Assembly (NCBI GenBank): GCA_014804795.1
Contig: JAAUZC010000002.1
Location: 1-64,000, forward strand
Reading direction: 5' to 3'
Source: Lachnospiraceae bacterium
GTDB taxonomy: Bacteria > Bacillota > Clostridia > Lachnospirales > Lachnospiraceae
DNA length: 64,000 nucleotides
The translations under genes and the position numbers were made by a program. The first letter of the stretch is position 1. Each line of letters starts with the position of its first letter. Under the pieces are notes generated by a model, which saw only the letters and a list, made by a program, of their open reading frames with translations, was not told the DNA's origin and made no database searches. Below, piece after piece: positions 25,208-34,299 of the stretch.

Positions 25208-28200
25208 ATGAGAGAAGTGATCGACAGAATTTTAGACGGCAAATTTGAATATGAAAACGGCGGCCTGGAATTTTCTGAGAGCAGGATCGAGATCGATCTG
25301 CCTGTCGGAAGAGATTACGAGGGGAGCTTTTATCTGGTTGGAAAGCCGGGGTATATCACAAACGGTTACATCTATACTTCCGACAGCAGGATGGAATGTC
25401 TGACGAAACAGTTTCAGGGAACGGGCGAAGAGATCGGCTATCTGTTTCATGGAAAAGGTATGGAGACCGGAGACGTGCTGCAGGGGAATTTCTATATTGT
25501 CAGCAGCCAGGGCGAGTATGTGCTTCCGTTTGTGGTCATGGTGTCAAAGCAGATGATGGCGACCAGTCTCGGTACGATAAAAAATCTGTTTCACTTTGCC
25601 AATCTTGCAAAGAGCAGTTGGGCCGAAGCGGTGCAGCTTTTTTATGATCCCGGGTTCGAAGTGCTTTTTGAGGGAAACGACAGAAAATATAAGAGCCTTT
25701 ACAGGGGGCTTTCCAAATATTACGGAAATGAGCGGAATGTGGAAGAATTTCTGATAGCAATCCATAAAAAGCAGAAAATAAACTATATCATTGATGAGGA
25801 TAAACTGCGCCTTGAGGAACCGGCGGATGGCGTGGGGCGGCATGAGGTGCTTTTGACAAGAAACGGCTGGGGGTACAGCTATCTGCAGGTAGAGGTGAAG
25901 GGGGACTTTCTCTCTGTGGATAAAATGGCGCTTAGTGATGATGATTTTCTTGGAGACCGCTGCCCGTTTTACTATTATGTAAATTCGGATAAGCTTCATA
26001 AAGGAATTAATTACGGACGTCTGCGTTTCTATAACAGTTTTATGGAAGTCTCTGTGCCTGTGGAAGTCAGGGTGGAAGACGAGTTATATAAACAGGGGCA
26101 GCTGTATCGGAAGAAGAAAGAACTGTTAGTCCGGATGATGGAGTATTACGGAGCCTTCCGCATGAAAAAGATCAGTACGCGGACATGGCTTGCCCGAAAT
26201 TATGAGATTGTTGATGAGTGGACGGAGCTTGACGGGGCGGATCCGGAGCCCAGGCTTTACAGGGCCCACCTGTTAATTACGGAGGGCAGGGAAAATGAAG
26301 CAGGATGGATGCTTGATCAGGCGCGCAATGCTATTTTGCAGAGCAAGGATATGGACAATGCCGTCTGGTGTTATTATCTGTATTTGAGTACGCTGCGGGG
26401 CAAAGATGAGCAATATGTAAATAAGATTGCGGAGGAAGTGGAATCTTCTTACGAAAAAGACCCCGATAACTGGCGTTTGGGTTGGCTTATGCTTTATTTG
26501 TCGCCGGAATACAGTATGTCCTATGTGAAAAAATGGACGTTTATTAAAGAGCAGTTTGAGAGAGGCTGTAACAGTCCTGTCTTTTATATCGAGGCGCTTT
26601 TGCTTATTAGTGCAGAGCCGTCCCTGTTTATGGAACTTCAGGATTTTGAGATGCAGATGCTGTGTTATGCGGCAAAGCATGAGTTGATGACTGACGAACT
26701 TATTATGCAGCTTCATTATCTTGTGCCGAGAAAACAGGAGAATCCGGAAAGGCTGCTTTCCATACTGAAAAAGAGTTATGAAAAGAAGCCGGATTCTGAG
26801 ACACTGCAGAATATATGTACGCTTTTGATTCGCGGAAACAGCCGGAGAAAAGAGGATTTTTACTGGTATGCCGCGGGTGTGGCGGAAAATCTCCGGATTA
26901 CAAAGCTGTATGAATATTATATGTACAGTCTTGACATGGATGAGTTGAAAAAGCTCCCCAAAGTGGTCTACATGTATTTCACCTACCATAATAATCTGGA
27001 CTGGGAGAGAAGCGCTTACCTGTATGCATCTTTACTGCGCTACAGGGATGAGCTGCCCGATCTGTATCAAAAAGAGCACTTCCATATACAGGAATTTGTA
27101 GTACAGATGATTCAGAGCGGGATGATAAACAAACACCTGGCCTTTCTGTATAAAAAAATGATCACGGGCGATGTTATGCTGGAGGAAGCCGGGGAAAAAC
27201 TGGCGCCGCTGTTGTTTTCCGTGCATATAAAAACGACAGATAAGCGTATGCGAAAACTGATCATTTCCTATGCGAAAGAAGTGACGGAGAGAAGTGTTAT
27301 GTTAATCGACGGAGAGGCCGTAGTGCCGCTCTATGGGGATGAATATACGCTGCTTTTGGAGGACGGAAAAGGAAACCGTTATGTGCCGCAGGAAGACTTT
27401 GAGATGGAGCGGCTCTTTGTGGAGGAGAGACTTCTTTCTGAGGCTCAGGAGCGGGATTTTCAGACAATCTCTCTGCAGATCTACCTTTGCGGCAGACATT
27501 TATCGGGAATTACGCAGGAAAATATAAGACGCTATAAACGACTGTTTGACAGTGAAGAGGTTTCAAAGGATTATAAGCAGTCCATTATTCCCGGTATGGC
27601 AAAATTTTATTATGATAATGATAAGATGGAAGAGCTGGATGCATTTCTCGAAAAGGTTTCCCCCGCTTTGCTGGACGGGGAAAGAAGAGGAGAGATGATA
27701 CAGTATCTGTCACTGCGGGAGAAACCGGAGACAGCGCTTTCCTGGATCAGAGAGTATGGTGTAAACGGCATTGCACCCAAAATACTGCTCAGACTTGCGT
27801 CCAAAATAATACGGAATTCCAATCAAACGGAAGATGAGACAGTGCTTTTCCTGTGCTTTTATACGTTTCAGAAAGGTAAGGCAGATGCGGTGACGCTCCA
27901 GTATCTGATGGAGTATTATCAGGGATGCACAAAAGTCCTGCGGGATATCTGGAAAGCTGCCAGAGAGCGGGGGCTGGATGTACATAGCTTCAGTGAGCGA
28001 ATACTGACACAGATGTTATATTCCGGCTGTTTTGTCGGGGAGATGGCGGATATTTTCTTTGCGGCTATAGAACGGGATGCAGACATTTCTTTAGAGAAAG
28101 CATTTCTGTCCCAGTGCAGTTATGATTATTTTGTTAAGGACAGGTTGACAGAAGTCGTGTTTTTTGAGGAACTGGGGCGTCTGATCAGACTGGGAGAGCA

Positions 28201-28783
28201 GATACAGAAAGTATGCATGCTGGCCTATGTAAAATATTATGCCGAAAACAGGAACAGGCTTCGAAAAGATTACAGAAAGGTTGTAGAGAGCTGTCTGCGT
28301 CACCTGATGGAGGACGGGATTGTGCTGCCCTGCTTCTTAGAATATATGGATATCTGTCCTGTTATGCACAGATTTGCGGATAAGACGATTCTGGAGCACA
28401 GAACAAAGCCGGGACGGAAAGTTTTTGTGTACTATTTGATCGAACAGGATAAGGAAGAGGGGGAAGACTACCGGAAAATAGAGATGAAAGAGGTCTATGA
28501 CGGCGTCTTTTGCAGTATGTTTGTATTGTTTTTCGGAGAAAAACTGTTCTATTATATAGTGGAAGAGTGTGAGGACGAGAACGGAAAGCAGGAGGAGATC
28601 ACCGGCAGCGGCAGTATTTCCCGCAGCGATCTGGAAAACGGCGTATCGGGAAACCGTTTCTGTCTGTTAAATGATATTGTGATAGCGCAGGCGCTGCAGG
28701 ACTACGATACACTTGACCACATGCTGATGGAATATGAAAAAACAGAGGCTATACAGAAAGAATTGTTTCAGATATGCAAATAA
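25208..28783 (+). CDS. Large DUF5717-like protein of unknown function
   Basis: A 1191-residue protein, with agaggg as ribosome site. Residues 1-300 are beta-rich (alternating short strands, F-E-Y-E-N-G-G-L-E-F-S-E at the start); residues 310-1050 are helical repeat-like, with TPR/SEL1-style spacing; the last 120 residues are again beta-rich. No signal peptide, membrane segment or catalytic motif is visible. I believe it corresponds to DUF5717, which in Lachnospiraceae precedes a DUF5716 gene; the name is from memory. It overlaps the next gene by 10 bp. The architecture suggests a scaffold. Confidence 0.8.
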   Translation: MREVIDRILDGKFEYENGGLEFSESRIEIDLPVGRDYEGSFYLVGKPGYITNGYIYTSDSRMECLTKQFQGTGEEIGYLFHGKGMETGDVLQGNFYIVSSQGEYVLPFVVMVSKQMMATSLGTIKNLFHFANLAKSSWAEAVQLFYDPGFEVLFEGNDRKYKSLYRGLSKYYGNERNVEEFLIAIHKKQKINYIIDEDKLRLEEPADGVGRHEVLLTRNGWGYSYLQVEVKGDFLSVDKMALSDDDFLGDRCPFYYYVNSDKLHKGINYGRLRFYNSFMEVSVPVEVRVEDELYKQGQLYRKKKELLVRMMEYYGAFRMKKISTRTWLARNYEIVDEWTELDGADPEPRLYRAHLLITEGRENEAGWMLDQARNAILQSKDMDNAVWCYYLYLSTLRGKDEQYVNKIAEEVESSYEKDPDNWRLGWLMLYLSPEYSMSYVKKWTFIKEQFERGCNSPVFYIEALLLISAEPSLFMELQDFEMQMLCYAAKHELMTDELIMQLHYLVPRKQENPERLLSILKKSYEKKPDSETLQNICTLLIRGNSRRKEDFYWYAAGVAENLRITKLYEYYMYSLDMDELKKLPKVVYMYFTYHNNLDWERSAYLYASLLRYRDELPDLYQKEHFHIQEFVVQMIQSGMINKHLAFLYKKMITGDVMLEEAGEKLAPLLFSVHIKTTDKRMRKLIISYAKEVTERSVMLIDGEAVVPLYGDEYTLLLEDGKGNRYVPQEDFEMERLFVEERLLSEAQERDFQTISLQIYLCGRHLSGITQENIRRYKRLFDSEEVSKDYKQSIIPGMAKFYYDNDKMEELDAFLEKVSPALLDGERRGEMIQYLSLREKPETALSWIREYGVNGIAPKILLRLASKIIRNSNQTEDETVLFLCFYTFQKGKADAVTLQYLMEYYQGCTKVLRDIWKAARERGLDVHSFSERILTQMLYSGCFVGEMADIFFAAIERDADISLEKAFLSQCSYDYFVKDRLTEVVFFEELGRLIRLGEQIQKVCMLAYVKYYAENRNRLRKDYRKVVESCLRHLMEDGIVLPCFLEYMDICPVMHRFADKTILEHRTKPGRKVFVYYLIEQDKEEGEDYRKIEMKEVYDGVFCSMFVLFFGEKLFYYIVEECEDENGKQEEITGSGSISRSDLENGVSGNRFCLLNDIVIAQALQDYDTLDHMLMEYEKTEAIQKELFQICK

Positions 28784-30108
28784 AAAACAGTATTGAAAAG
28801 AAAAATATAAAATATATGGTAGGCTTTGATCTGGGGGACAGAGATGCCCAGATCAGCTTCTGCAGTTCAAAACAGCCGGAGGCGGAGACAGTGCCTGCGG
28901 TTGCGGGGACACAGCAGTATAATATCCCTACAGTACTCTGCAAGCGCGCCGGTACAGGACAGTGGCTGTATGGCCGGGAAGCGCTGCAGGCCGCCCAGGC
29001 AGGGGAAGGAGCTTTTGTGGAGAACTTATTCTCGGGAGCTTTGGAAGAAAGAGTGACTGTTATTGAGGGCGTGGAGTATGATGCACTGACACTGCTGACG
29101 CTGTTTGTAAAAAAGTGCTTCGGACTGTTTACCGCCATCGCACCTCTTGACAAAATAGAAATTCTGATGTTTACGGCAAGGCAGGCGAATGAGCGCACCA
29201 TCGAAGTGATCCGGCAGGTGGTGGAAGCAGTGGGACTGCGGGATACAAAAATATTTTTTCAGAACCATGAGGAAAGCTATTACTATTACCTGCTGCATCA
29301 GCTGCCGGAATTCAGACAGGAAGCGTCCGTAATACTGGACTTTAATGAAATACTGCGGGTCTATCTGTTAGAGTGGAACAGGAGAACTGTACCGATCGTA
29401 TCTTTTGTCACAAAGTGGAATTGTCCGGATTGTGTGCAGCCCATCTGGGCGGAGGAAGAAAACGAGAAAAAGAGGCAGATGGAAAAACTGGACGGGCAGG
29501 CGCTGGAAAATATAATAGGTATTTTCCAGAATAAAAAAATAGGCTCCGTGTTTTTGATCGGAAACGGATTTCAGGAGAACTGGGCCAATCGCAGTTTACA
29601 GTATATCTGCCGCGGCAGAAGAGTGTTCAAAGGCAATAATCTTTACAGCAAAGGGGCAGCTTTTGGTGCACTGGAAAAATTGTGGCCTACAAAAGAGGGA
29701 AAAGAGCATACTTTTCTTGGTGAGGAGAAACTAAAGACCAATATAGGATTGCAGATACTCAGAGAGGAGAAAGAAGTTTATCTGCCGCTTTTGGATGCGG
29801 GGACAGACTGGCATGATGCGGCATGTGAGAAAGAATTTTATCTGGAATCGGGAGACGGGTTTTGTGTGACGCTTACGCCGCTTACCAATGTACATCCGGA
29901 AAAAGAGGCGGCCGGGAAATATCCGGTACGTTATGAAAAGATAGAACTTTCCGGACTGCCGGAGAGACCGGCCGGCGCGACGAAGCTGCATATTGCGATG
30001 TATCTGTCTGATGCGGAAATTCTTCATATAAAAACAGAAGATCTGGGATTCGGGGAGATATTCCCGGCTTCCGGTCTGATTTGGGAACAGGATATTTCAC
30101 TGGAGTAA
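28774..30108 (+). CDS. Actin/Hsp70-fold ATPase-like protein (DUF5716 type)
   Basis: A 444-residue protein. The start Y-M-V-G-F-D-L-G-D-R-D-A-Q-I-S-F resembles the phosphate-1 loop of Hsp70/actin-like ATPases, and A-S-V-I-L-D-F-N-E-I-L-R (about residues 184-195) could be the second phosphate loop. The ends are less typical: the C-terminal 120 residues are beta-rich (V-Y-L-P-L-L-D-A-G-T-D-W). It overlaps the large gene upstream and is followed 10 bp later by a helical-repeat gene. DUF5716 is my recollection of the family name. ATP binding is an inference. Confidence 0.75.
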   Translation: MQIKNSIEKKNIKYMVGFDLGDRDAQISFCSSKQPEAETVPAVAGTQQYNIPTVLCKRAGTGQWLYGREALQAAQAGEGAFVENLFSGALEERVTVIEGVEYDALTLLTLFVKKCFGLFTAIAPLDKIEILMFTARQANERTIEVIRQVVEAVGLRDTKIFFQNHEESYYYYLLHQLPEFRQEASVILDFNEILRVYLLEWNRRTVPIVSFVTKWNCPDCVQPIWAEEENEKKRQMEKLDGQALENIIGIFQNKKIGSVFLIGNGFQENWANRSLQYICRGRRVFKGNNLYSKGAAFGALEKLWPTKEGKEHTFLGEEKLKTNIGLQILREEKEVYLPLLDAGTDWHDAACEKEFYLESGDGFCVTLTPLTNVHPEKEAAGKYPVRYEKIELSGLPERPAGATKLHIAMYLSDAEILHIKTEDLGFGEIFPASGLIWEQDISLE

Positions 30109-30118
30109 GGAAGCAGAT

Positions 30119-30946
30119 ATGGGAAGATTAATTGAAACAGTGGGGAAGTACGCGAAAAATCCCTATTATATTGTGCAGACGGATACGCCGGTATATTGTG
30201 TGGAAGAGCTTTGTTTTGTGCTCTGTCAAAATACCTTTCTGTTTGACAGGGGACTGCTTGACATGAAACTGGCGAGATGGCTGGAGGAGGAGTGCGGGCT
30301 GTGGGAACTGGCGAGGAAACTTTATACGCTGATCGGCAGGAACGAATCTCCCAGCGTATTTGTGGGGATGATATTGGAATATGCGCATTTCGGCTCTGAA
30401 AAAAAGCGGCAGGAGACAGAGGAAGAACTGCGTATGAGTGCGGACATGGACGCGTCCACGAGAAGAAAGCGTTTTGCGGATCATCTGGTGGAAAGCGGCT
30501 GCTATTCACAGGCGATTCTGGAATATGAAAGGGTGCTTGAGGAGATTCCGTCCATGAATTATGTGATGCGCTCGGAAATTTTTCACAATAAGGGTGTGGC
30601 TTTTAGCAGGCTGTTTTGCTTTGAGGAAGCGGCGGAAGCGTTTCTTGCCGCATATCAGGAAAATGCCGGAAACGTGGAGGCGTTGATCTGTTACCTTGCG
30701 GCGCTGCGCATGAGCCTTCCCGAGGAAGAGTATATTGCGTTTGTTGCGGAGAATCCCGGGTGGCATGAAGCGTCCCTGAAAGTGGAAGAGCGGATGGAAA
30801 GAAGCAGAAAAGATTATGAAGATTCCGATGCATGCAGAGAATTGAATGAATTGTTAAAGAGACGGGACACCGGCTATTACGAGGCAATATCGGAGAAACT
30901 GGCGCAGATGCAGAAAAAATATAGAGAGATGGTAGCGGGATCATGA
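30119..30946 (+). CDS. Helical-repeat (TPR-like) protein
   Basis: A 275-residue soluble protein. Residues 110-205 contain helix pairs with TPR spacing (Y-S-Q-A-I-L-E-Y-E-R-V-L-E-E-I-P; F-E-E-A-A-E-A-F-L-A-A-Y). The tail is a charged coiled coil. Its stop overlaps the next start by 4 bp (ATGA). It is a likely adaptor within the four-gene operon; no enzymatic motif is visible. Confidence 0.75.
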   Translation: MGRLIETVGKYAKNPYYIVQTDTPVYCVEELCFVLCQNTFLFDRGLLDMKLARWLEEECGLWELARKLYTLIGRNESPSVFVGMILEYAHFGSEKKRQETEEELRMSADMDASTRRKRFADHLVESGCYSQAILEYERVLEEIPSMNYVMRSEIFHNKGVAFSRLFCFEEAAEAFLAAYQENAGNVEALICYLAALRMSLPEEEYIAFVAENPGWHEASLKVEERMERSRKDYEDSDACRELNELLKRRDTGYYEAISEKLAQMQKKYREMVAGS

Positions 30947-32169
30947 GTTTTTGGAGAAAATTATTCAGAAGAAAAAATAAGAACGGCAGTCCTTATGTGT
31001 CCTTAGAGGATACAGAACAGACGATACCTGTTTTTCATCGGGAAAATATCAATATTCATGATAAAAAAGAGCGGGAACAGTACATTCGGAGCTGTCTGGA
31101 GCAGATTTCTGATTCCGAGATAGAGATGCGCCATCTGGAGTATGAGTATAACATGGTGACATCCCGCCTGACCGATATTGAAGAGCTGGAAAGAGCACCG
31201 GAGGAGATGCAGCTTGATATCCGGGAGATAGCGGAAAAACTGTCCGCGCTGGAGGAAGAGCAGACTGGTTATGCGGTGAGTGAAGACCGCATTTCAGATA
31301 CGGATTTCTCCCGCATGGAGCAGCTTGAGCGCGATGTGCAGGACGGCATCAAAAAGATTCAGGAGGCGGAGGACTATCAGAAACTTGTAAAGAGCGATAT
31401 GCGGAAATTAAACGGAGAACGGCATGCCTATGAATACAGATGGGAAGAGCTGGATCGGGAGATCAGAAATGCGTCCGGTATAGCGGTCATCTGTTTTATT
31501 GCACTGGTAGTCTGTCTGATCGTACTGTTTGTCCTGCAGATCGTGCTGCAGTTTAATACAAAACTGGGGTATGTGCTGGTGATATGCATTGCGGCGGCGG
31601 TGATACTGAAACTTTTTATAAGACATGGCGAGGCGGGACGGGAGATCGTTCAGGTGGAGAAGGATATCAACCGTCTGATTTTGCTTCAAAATACCGTGAA
31701 GATACGTTATGTGAATAATAAGCATCTGCTGGACTATTTATATATGAAATTCCATGTAAAGAGGGCATCGCAGTTACAGGAACTGTGGGACAGTTACCAG
31801 GGAGAGAAAAATGAGAGGGAGCACAGAGAACAGGTTTCCAAAGATTATATCTATTATCAGAAAGAGTTTTTAAAACTGCTGCGGCAGGCACGCATTCGGG
31901 ACACGAGCGTCTGGCTGCACCAGGTTTCGGCAGTTCTGGATGAAAAAGAGATGACGAAACTGCGGCAGGAATTTGTGAACCGCAGAAAGGTTCTGCGGGA
32001 GCAGATGGACTATAACAGGGAACTGACAGAAGCGGCTCAGGCGGAAGTGACGGATATCAGCGGGAAATACCCGAAGTATAAGGAAGAGATTCTTGAACTG
32101 ATTTCGGAATATGAAAGGAAGCAGAAAACAGCGCGAACTGTCCGATCGGTAAATTATCACAATAGATAA
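30943..32169 (+). CDS. Coiled-coil protein with two central membrane segments
   Basis: A 408-residue protein with a basic start (W-R-K-L-F-R-R-K-N-K), long coiled coil at about 45-175, two adjacent hydrophobic segments (about 178-202 and 208-222) and a second coiled coil (about 225-400). It resembles a membrane-anchored scaffold with both arms in the cytoplasm. It is the last gene of the operon and is followed by a terminator, so it could tether the DUF5717/DUF5716-type proteins to the membrane. Family not recognised. Confidence 0.75.
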   Translation: MSFWRKLFRRKNKNGSPYVSLEDTEQTIPVFHRENINIHDKKEREQYIRSCLEQISDSEIEMRHLEYEYNMVTSRLTDIEELERAPEEMQLDIREIAEKLSALEEEQTGYAVSEDRISDTDFSRMEQLERDVQDGIKKIQEAEDYQKLVKSDMRKLNGERHAYEYRWEELDREIRNASGIAVICFIALVVCLIVLFVLQIVLQFNTKLGYVLVICIAAAVILKLFIRHGEAGREIVQVEKDINRLILLQNTVKIRYVNNKHLLDYLYMKFHVKRASQLQELWDSYQGEKNEREHREQVSKDYIYYQKEFLKLLRQARIRDTSVWLHQVSAVLDEKEMTKLRQEFVNRRKVLREQMDYNRELTEAAQAEVTDISGKYPKYKEEILELISEYERKQKTARTVRSVNYHNR

Positions 32170-32201
32170 AATGCAAAAACAAAGAATAGAAAGCTGACTG
32201 G

Positions 32202-32246
32202 AAAACCGGAGGTTTTGTTAAAAGGTTAACAGACCTTTGGTTTTTT
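32202..32246 (+). terminator. Terminator of the DUF5717-type operon
   Basis: AAAACC..AGGT..GTTA pairs with TAAC..ACCT..GGTTTTT with small internal loops, followed by a T6 run. Confidence 0.75.
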
Positions 32247-32321
32247 ATCATATAGGAGGCGAACTCTTTTTATGGAACAGGGCAGTAAGCGGCGGTCAGA
32301 CAGCAAAAGGAGGGCGATGAT

Positions 32322-33431
32322 ATGGCAGCAGATAGATCAGAAAAAGGCAGCAGCGTGTCAGAATACGCTCTTCTGACAATAGAAGAGGGGATGCAGCTTA
32401 TAGATCGTCTGCAGAGAGAGCATGGACTGCCAAAGACAGAGATGGCGGCGCTTATCGGCGCCCATTGCCCGGAACTGCGTGATTATGCAAAAGCAAAGGC
32501 GAGGGCCATCGCAGATCAGCAATATGGTAAGGATATTTATATTCGCGGTCTGATCGAGTTTACCAATTATTGTAAAAATGACTGCTATTATTGCGGGATT
32601 CGCTGCAGCAATGCCAGGGCAAAGAGGTATCGTTTAAGTAAAGAGGAAATCCTGGCATGCTGCAGGGAAGGGGAAAAACTGGGGTTTCGGACTTTTGTAT
32701 TACAGGGAGGCGAAGATCCGTATTATACAGATGACCGGATCGTAGAGCTGATACGACAGATACGGACGGCCCATCCGGATTGTGCGATCACGTTATCCAT
32801 AGGCGAGCGGGAACGGGAAAGCTACGAGCGTTTTTGGGAGGCGGGGGCAGACCGCTATTTGCTGCGTCATGAGACGGCAGCGGCGTCACATTATCAGAAA
32901 CTGCATCCGCGAAACATGTCATTGGAACATCGCAAGCAATGTCTGCGGGATCTCAAGGAGATCGGCTATCAGACCGGATGCGGATTTATGGTGGGAAGCC
33001 CGGGACAGACCGTGGAACATCTGGCGGAGGATTTTCTGTTTATCAGGGAACTGCATCCTGAAATGGTCGGGATAGGGCCGTTTATCCCGCACTGTGATAC
33101 CCCGTTTGCCGGTAAGATGCAGGGAAGCATGGAACTGACACTGTACCTTTTAAGTTTGTTGCGTATCGGGCAGCCGGATCTGTTGCTGCCGGCGACCACC
33201 GCCCTGGCCACGATTCATCCCCGAGGGCGTGAAATGGGGATAGAGGCAGGCGCCAATGTTGTGATGCCGAATCTGTCCCCGGTGGGAGTGCGGGATAAAT
33301 ATTCGTTGTATGACGGGAAAGTCTGCACGGGGGATGAAGCGGCAGAGTGCAGGAATTGTCTGGAGAAACGCATGGAAAGTGCAGGGTATCATATAGTGGT
33401 CGGCAGAGGAGACCATTGTGACGTGAGATGA
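32322..33431 (+). CDS. hydE: [FeFe]-hydrogenase H-cluster radical SAM maturase HydE
   Basis: A 369-residue radical SAM enzyme, strong aggagg site. The first cluster motif is C84-x3-C88-x2-C91 in T-N-Y-C-K-N-D-C-Y-Y-C-G-I-R-C, with the typical HydE approach Y-I-R-G-L-I-E-F. A G-G-E-D block and H-P-R-N-M-S follow in order. HydE works with HydF and HydG on the diiron subcluster of [FeFe]-hydrogenase; neither partner nor hydrogenase is in this window. BioB and ThiH are related, but this cluster context fits HydE best. Confidence 0.9.
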   Translation: MAADRSEKGSSVSEYALLTIEEGMQLIDRLQREHGLPKTEMAALIGAHCPELRDYAKAKARAIADQQYGKDIYIRGLIEFTNYCKNDCYYCGIRCSNARAKRYRLSKEEILACCREGEKLGFRTFVLQGGEDPYYTDDRIVELIRQIRTAHPDCAITLSIGERERESYERFWEAGADRYLLRHETAAASHYQKLHPRNMSLEHRKQCLRDLKEIGYQTGCGFMVGSPGQTVEHLAEDFLFIRELHPEMVGIGPFIPHCDTPFAGKMQGSMELTLYLLSLLRIGQPDLLLPATTALATIHPRGREMGIEAGANVVMPNLSPVGVRDKYSLYDGKVCTGDEAAECRNCLEKRMESAGYHIVVGRGDHCDVR

Positions 33432-33475
33432 TCCGGCAGGTCGGGTTTCGCAGTAACAGTTCGGCCATAAAACGA

Positions 33476-33504
33476 TTGCATAAAAAGCTTTCATGAGTTA
33501 TGAT
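33476..33504 (+). promoter_or_regulatory. Promoter of purC-purF
   Basis: TTGCAT at 33476-33481 and TATGAT at 33499-33504, spacer 17 bp. The leader of about 80 nt to purC shows no purine riboswitch core that I can recognise. Confidence 0.6.
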
Positions 33505-33591
33505 AATGGGTGGGTAACCGGAAAGTGGAAACAGTAGATGCATCATAAAATACGATGTGCAGCGAAACTGGAATTATGAAGAGGAGAAAAT

Positions 33592-34299
33592 ATGAAAAAA
33601 CTGGAGCAGCTTTACGAAGGAAAGGCCAAAAAAGTATTTAAGACAGACGATGCGGATCAACTGATCGTAGACTACAAAGATGATGCCACAGCGTTTAACG
33701 GTGAGAAAAAGGGCACCATCGTCGGAAAAGGCGCGATCAATAACCGTATGACAAACAAAGTATTTCAGATGCTGGAAAAAGAAGGCGTACCTACGCATTA
33801 TATCGAAGAACTGAGCGACCGCGAGACGCTTGTAAAAAAAGTGGAGATCGTACCGCTTGAGGTGATCATCCGAAACGTGGCGGCAGGTTCTTTCTCCAAG
33901 AGACTTGGAGTGGAGGAAGGAACTCCTCTTCAGATTCCGACAATAGAGTTTTCCTATAAGAATGATGATTTGGGAGATCCGCTTATCAACAGCTATTTTG
34001 CAGTGGCTCTGGGATTAGCGACATGGGAAGAAATCGAGACGATTAAAAAGTATGCTTTTAAAGTAAATGATGTGTTAAAGGCCTATTTCCTGCAGGCGGA
34101 TATGAAGCTGATCGATTTTAAGATAGAGTTTGGACGTTTCCACGATGAGATCATCCTGGCGGATGAAGTAAGCCCTGATACATGCAGGCTGTGGGATGTA
34201 CATACGAACGAAAAACTGGACAAAGACCGTTTCCGCAGAGACCTCGGAAATGTGGAGGAAGCATATAACGAAGTATTCAAGAGATTGGGATTGGAATAA
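33592..34299 (+). CDS. purC: Phosphoribosylaminoimidazole-succinocarboxamide synthase
   Basis: Joins CAIR and aspartate in purine synthesis. The 235-residue length is normal; [10 protein letters not shown] at the start and [16 protein letters not shown] ([15 protein letters not shown]) in the middle are SAICAR synthase signatures, with [11 protein letters not shown] later. Ribosome site gaggag. The TAA overlaps the purF ATG by one base, so the two are co-translated. Confidence 0.97.
   Translation: MKKLEQLYEGKAKKVFKTDDADQLIVDYKDDATAFNGEKKGTIVGKGAINNRMTNKVFQMLEKEGVPTHYIEELSDRETLVKKVEIVPLEVIIRNVAAGSFSKRLGVEEGTPLQIPTIEFSYKNDDLGDPLINSYFAVALGLATWEEIETIKKYAFKVNDVLKAYFLQADMKLIDFKIEFGRFHDEIILADEVSPDTCRLWDVHTNEKLDKDRFRRDLGNVEEAYNEVFKRLGLE

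Noticed and set aside
26273..26989. Antisense open frame of 238 codons
   Set aside because: It is opposite the 1191-residue gene, which has promoter, ribosome site and operon context.
32322..33431. Biotin synthase
   Set aside because: The radical SAM protein has HydE-type motifs and lacks biotin gene neighbours.
33505..33591. Purine riboswitch upstream of purC
   Set aside because: No conserved core of the guanine or other purine riboswitches could be recognised in the short leader.
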